This document shows, in pieces, positions 60,340-64,000 of a DNA stretch of 64,000 nucleotides. The notes below the pieces were generated by a model. That model did not search any database and was not told the DNA's origin. It was given only the letters and a program-made list of their open reading frames with translations. A program made the translations under genes and the position numbers. This DNA is from Selaginella moellendorffii (lineage: Eukaryota; Streptophyta; Lycopodiopsida; Selaginellales; Selaginellaceae), in NCBI RefSeq assembly GCF_000143415.4, contig NW_003314295.1:809038-873037 (forward strand), in the 5' to 3' direction. Within the stretch, counting starts at the first letter, position 1. Every line of letters begins with the position of its first letter.

Positions 60340-63300
60340 TGCTTGGAATATGGAAAGGGAATACAGAAAATGTGCATATCAATTAGCCCAAAAACCCTAG
60401 CTTATATAGAAGAGCGAGTGGTCCGGATTGAAACCAATCCGACGACTACCAAAATCCCACTACGCTAATATTAGTATACGGCATCGTAGTCGTACATTTG
60501 GTCCTCACATCATCCCCTCCTCTCGGAATAATGGAATACAAGAGACCGTCAGAGGTCTCTTGTAGACGGGCTGGGACCTGGAGGAATGTTAGGAGGAGGC
60601 ATCGGTGGATTTGTAGATGGTATTAACTGCTCTTGATCCCTTTGTATGAAGCATTTCATCTGCTGCACATGCATAATCTCAAGAGGATCGGCTTGTTGGA
60701 CGTCATGCCGAACCTCATAAACTTGTGGTCCAACTTTCCGCAACACTCGATACGGTCCTTTCCACTGCACAAGGAGCCCCTTAGATAAGCCACGTATCGT
60801 AAGATGGGGAAAACAAACTATCACCAAATCATCCATTTTGTATTCCGCAAATGGATGATGATGGGAGTTGTAGCGCCGTTGTTGTCCCACTTGAAAGTGG
60901 CCTAAGTGTTCAGCAGACTCTGCTCGAACAAGTGGAAGAATGCTCGTCAAATATTGATCCCATGACTTAGCATTGGGAGCTCGTGGCAATCACGACAGTA
61001 AACCTAGCTCCGTTGGTAATATTGGAGTATGACCATATAGGAGTTTATATGGTGAAGCACCAACAAAACTCTACACCCCTGTGACATAGGCATACCGAAG
61101 AGATGGCAAATAACCATCCCAATCCGAATGCTGAAAGTTCATATACTTACAAACATCCCTTTGAATGTCCGAACGAGCCGTTCCACCGGACCGTCTAATT
61201 GTGGATGATAAGTACTCGTGAAAGTGTGGCGTATCCCCAACCGAGACGTCAAAACATGAAATGCCTCAGCCATAAATGCGGGACCATTATCTGAAAGAAT
61301 CTGCTTTAGAAAATAATGTTGGAACATCACTCGATTGAGGAGGAAGTATCCAATAGCAGTTGCAGAGGCACTAGTAAAAGCACTAACTTCCACCCAACGA
61401 GTCAAGTAGTCAGAAACAATAATAACATATTCATTGCCAACAGTCGACCATGGAAAAGGTCCTATAAGATCAAACACCACCAACTCAAACGGACGGGAAA
61501 CTACAATTGACTCCAATCCTTCTGCGACATGAGGGTGAGTATTATGAGCTTGGCACCAAACATAGTTATGCACATACCAGATAACATCACGTCACATCTC
61601 CAGCCAATAGAAAGATTACAAAGGTTAGAAGGGTTACATGACAATGTCCCATATGCCCACCTAGAACAAGAGAATCATGGTAGGCATAGAGAAACCGCGG
61701 AATAAAGATAGAAGGCACCACCAGCCATAAATAATCATTAGGATCTGTCCCCACAAAATAACTTCAAGGCAATATTGAGAATGTAAATGCCGAAAAGGCA
61801 AGTCATCAGCAAGTGATGTAGGATTCTCAAACGCATCTCAAAGCCTTTGAATCCACGGCTCAATCTTTTAAGCCTCATAAACCTCATCAAGAAAAGGTAG
61901 ATCTTGCTCTGCGCCTTGTGGACACTGAACGTTAAGTACGGTAACCACCGTCGGCACAGAATCCTCATCTAGAAAATCCACAAATGCTAAAACAACAAGC
62001 TCGTAAAAAACATGAGAAGAGAGTGGAAAAGGAAGAGGAGCTCGAGAAAGGGCATCAGCATCAGCCATAAAACTCCTTGAGCGATGAACAACATCAAAAT
62101 CATATATCTGAAGCTTCAAAGCCCACTGAGCAGTACGACCAACCAGGTTTTTCTGCTTCAATAATGAAGTAACGGCAGCATGGTCACCTTCAAGTAACAT
62201 CCGAGAACCATGTAGATATAAATGAAGTTTTTCGAAACCCCAAACTGCTACTAAACACTCTTTCTCTATCGTAAAGTAGTTCATCTCCACTTGTTGTAAT
62301 GTACGGCTTATATATGCAATGGGATGGCACTAACCAAGCACACTCAAGCTTTTTTGCATCAACACTCTTCCAAGACCAATGTCAGAAACATCCACGCATA
62401 AAATAAAAGGTTGAGTGTAGTCAGGATATGCCAAAACCCGAGGAGTCGTCAATAGCTCTTTGAGATCCATGAATGCTCGCTCACAATCCGGAAACTAGAT
62501 GAAAGATGACGTTTGTCACTTTAGCAACGCTTGCAATGGTGCAGTGCGATCAGAAAAATGATCCACAAAACAATCGAGATACTGCACCTTGCCCAAGAAG
62601 CATTGCATATCATTTACACACTTCGGAGTAGGGAACTTTAAAACAGCCACAAGTTTGTCAGGATCAATTTGCAAACCCTCACGAGAAATACGGTACCCAA
62701 AATAAGTTGTGTCCTTGGACCCAAACAAGCACTTCGACCGCTTCAGCTTTAGACTAACGTCGCATAGCCGATCCAACACTTTATAAACATCACGAACGTG
62801 CTCTTCCCACATCCCCTCCGAGTGGATCAAGACATCATCAATGAAGTCAGCAATCACCTCTGGCATATCGCAAAGAACCTCGTCCATCATCTGCTGAAAA
62901 GTTGCTAGAGCATTGTTCAAACCAAACGGCATTACCAAGAACTTGTACAATCCAAATGGTGTACGAAAAACAGTTTTAGAAATATCTTCTTCGGCCATCG
63001 GTACTTGCTAATACCCAGAAGCAAGATTTAGCTTGGTGAACCAACGACTTCGCCCTAGACGATCTAAGATATCAGCAGTGTGAGGAAGAGGGTACACATG
63101 AGGGATCGTCACTTCATTTAACGGACGATAGTCGATGTAGAAACAAATACTCCCATCAGGCTTCGTCACAAAATGAGGTTCACATGCCCAAGGACTTCGC
63201 AACTTCCAAATAACACCCTTCTCCAACATCTTCTTGACGTTTGCACGTAAAATCTTGATCTCCTTGGGTGACTGACGACAAATAGGAACCTTGATTAAAC

Positions 63301-63383
63301 AAGCATCCCCAGTTGGAATCAGATGATGTGTGGCAATCTTGGCCCCAGATGATAGGTCAAATTCAAATAGATCAGAATACTCC
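60340..63383 (-). mobile_element. Degenerate Ty3/gypsy element, second family
   Basis: On the minus strand from the right: RT start (about 63229-63009, VYIDYRPLNE-like IDYRPLNEVTIPHVYPLPH), RT with FIDDVLIHSE (about 62850), RNase H (62290-62010, CLVAVWGFEKLHLYLHG), integrase core (61500-61150 with FDLIGPFPW, SDNGPAF and HPQLDGPVERL) and the integrase C-terminal part to 60549. Stops occur after LASGY (63006-63008), after LQALLK (62516) and elsewhere, so it is dead. The HPQLDG segment is continuous here, with no intron. A purine tract (GAGAGGAGGGGATGA) precedes TGTGAGGACC at 60510, the likely 3' LTR start; the LTR end near the microsatellite was not resolved. The 5' side is interrupted by another LTR at 63384. 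Confidence 0.8.
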
Positions 63384-64000
63384 TGTGAGACACAAAATCC
63401 CTAGGCCCCAAAGTGGAGCCAGAAGGGCGCCACATGGTAGTGGCCGAAGCGAGAGCCAAACGAGCGTAACACGTTTGGACCAAAAGCTCCGACTTGAAAA
63501 GTCAAGAGCGGGAGTGGAACTCCCAACGAAGTGCTCGAGGAACGAGCACGAAGCGAGCAAAAGGCGAGGCTCCAAAAAGGGACCCAAAAGGACCAACACA
63601 TGACACGTGGGAGTGTCCGAGATGGACTCGAGTTGGAGTCCGAAGTGGAGTCCGAGATGGACCCAAGTTGGAGTCCGAAGTGGAGTCCGAGATGGACCCG
63701 AGTTGGAGTCCGAAGTGGAGTCCGAGATGGACCCGAGTTGGAGTCCGAAGTGGAGTCCGAGATGGAGTCCGAAGTGGAGTTCGAGGTGGACCCGAGATGG
63801 ACCCGAGTTGGAGTCCGAAGTGGAGTCCGAGATGGAGTCCGAGATGGAGTCCGAGGTGGACCCGAGATGGACCCGAAATGGAGTCCGAGATGGACCCGAG
63901 ATGGAGTCCGAGATGGAGTTCGAGATGGACCCGAGATGGACCCGAGATGGAGTTCGAGATGGAGTCCGAGATGGAGTCCGAGATGGAGTCCGAAGTCGAG
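63384..64000 (+). mobile_element. Third copy of the outer-family LTR, cut by window end
   Basis: It begins TGTGAGACACAAAATCC, directly inside the pol region of the gypsy element to its left, and follows 37748 onwards closely. The GA-rich array of GAGTCCGAGATGGACCC units begins near 63620 and is still running at 64000, longer than in the other copies at that point. The 5 bases before it (ACTCC) would be the target duplication, which cannot be checked here. Confidence 0.88.

Noticed and set aside
59633-60400. Long overlapping frames on both strands (up to 255 codons) rich in Tyr, Ile, His and Met
   Set aside because: They run through the TA/TACA microsatellite, whose 4-bp and 2-bp units avoid stops; there is no protein content beyond the repeat.

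Overview
This is nuclear DNA from a land plant. The gene families present (PLS-type PPR, dirigent, SBT2 subtilase, GH9 cellulase, amino acid permeases, PNGase A, plant-type tRNAs) and the very short introns (mostly 43-75 bp; 17 of them in one 2.7-kb gene) suggest a compact-intron lineage. A lycophyte such as Selaginella is my best guess; this is inference, not a database match.

Layout. (1) 1-13.3 kb: an old direct duplication (about 222-2806 and 10447-13290) carrying the 3' part of a mitochondrial NADH-cytochrome b5 reductase gene, a small arabinogalactan-like gene and the 3' part of a PPR gene. The copies are separated by a hAT remnant, a rotted Ty3/gypsy element holding an LTR of another family, AT-rich DNA and a UFC1 fragment. 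(2) 12.6-33.4 kb: the gene-rich core. On the minus strand are PPR, a LIFEGUARD/BI-1 protein and GH9 cellulase packed closely, then tRNA-Val and tRNA-Trp. On the plus strand is an 18-exon ETF-ubiquinone oxidoreductase. A divergent amino acid permease pair and an SBT2 subtilase follow. (3) 31.4-34.8 kb and 54.8-58.3 kb: a second duplication covering the 3' half of the subtilase plus a PNGase A gene. Each copy kept a different gene intact: the subtilase at the left, PNGase A at the right. (4) 37.7-52.4 kb: a nested pair of LTR retrotransposons. The outer one (plus strand, TSD GTCAA) has no recognisable protein genes. The inner one (minus strand, TSD AGAAG) is a nearly intact chromodomain-type Ty3/gypsy element with almost identical LTRs. 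(5) 54.0-54.6 kb: a dirigent gene. (6) 59.8-64.0 kb: a 520-bp TA/TACA microsatellite, a decayed Ty3/gypsy pol on the minus strand, and a third LTR of the outer family running off the window.

The most notable result is in the inner retrotransposon. Its gag-pol frame is broken at exactly two places, and each break is a GT...AG segment (47 and 52 nt) of host intron size. Removing both gives one uninterrupted 1557-codon frame and restores conserved integrase sequence, including the catalytic Glu of the D,D-35-E triad. The outer element shares the primer binding site, polypurine tract, LTR core and part of the 3' noncoding region with it, so the two look like a non-autonomous/autonomous pair.

Limits: exon boundaries were read by eye, identities are not computed, and no homology search was run.
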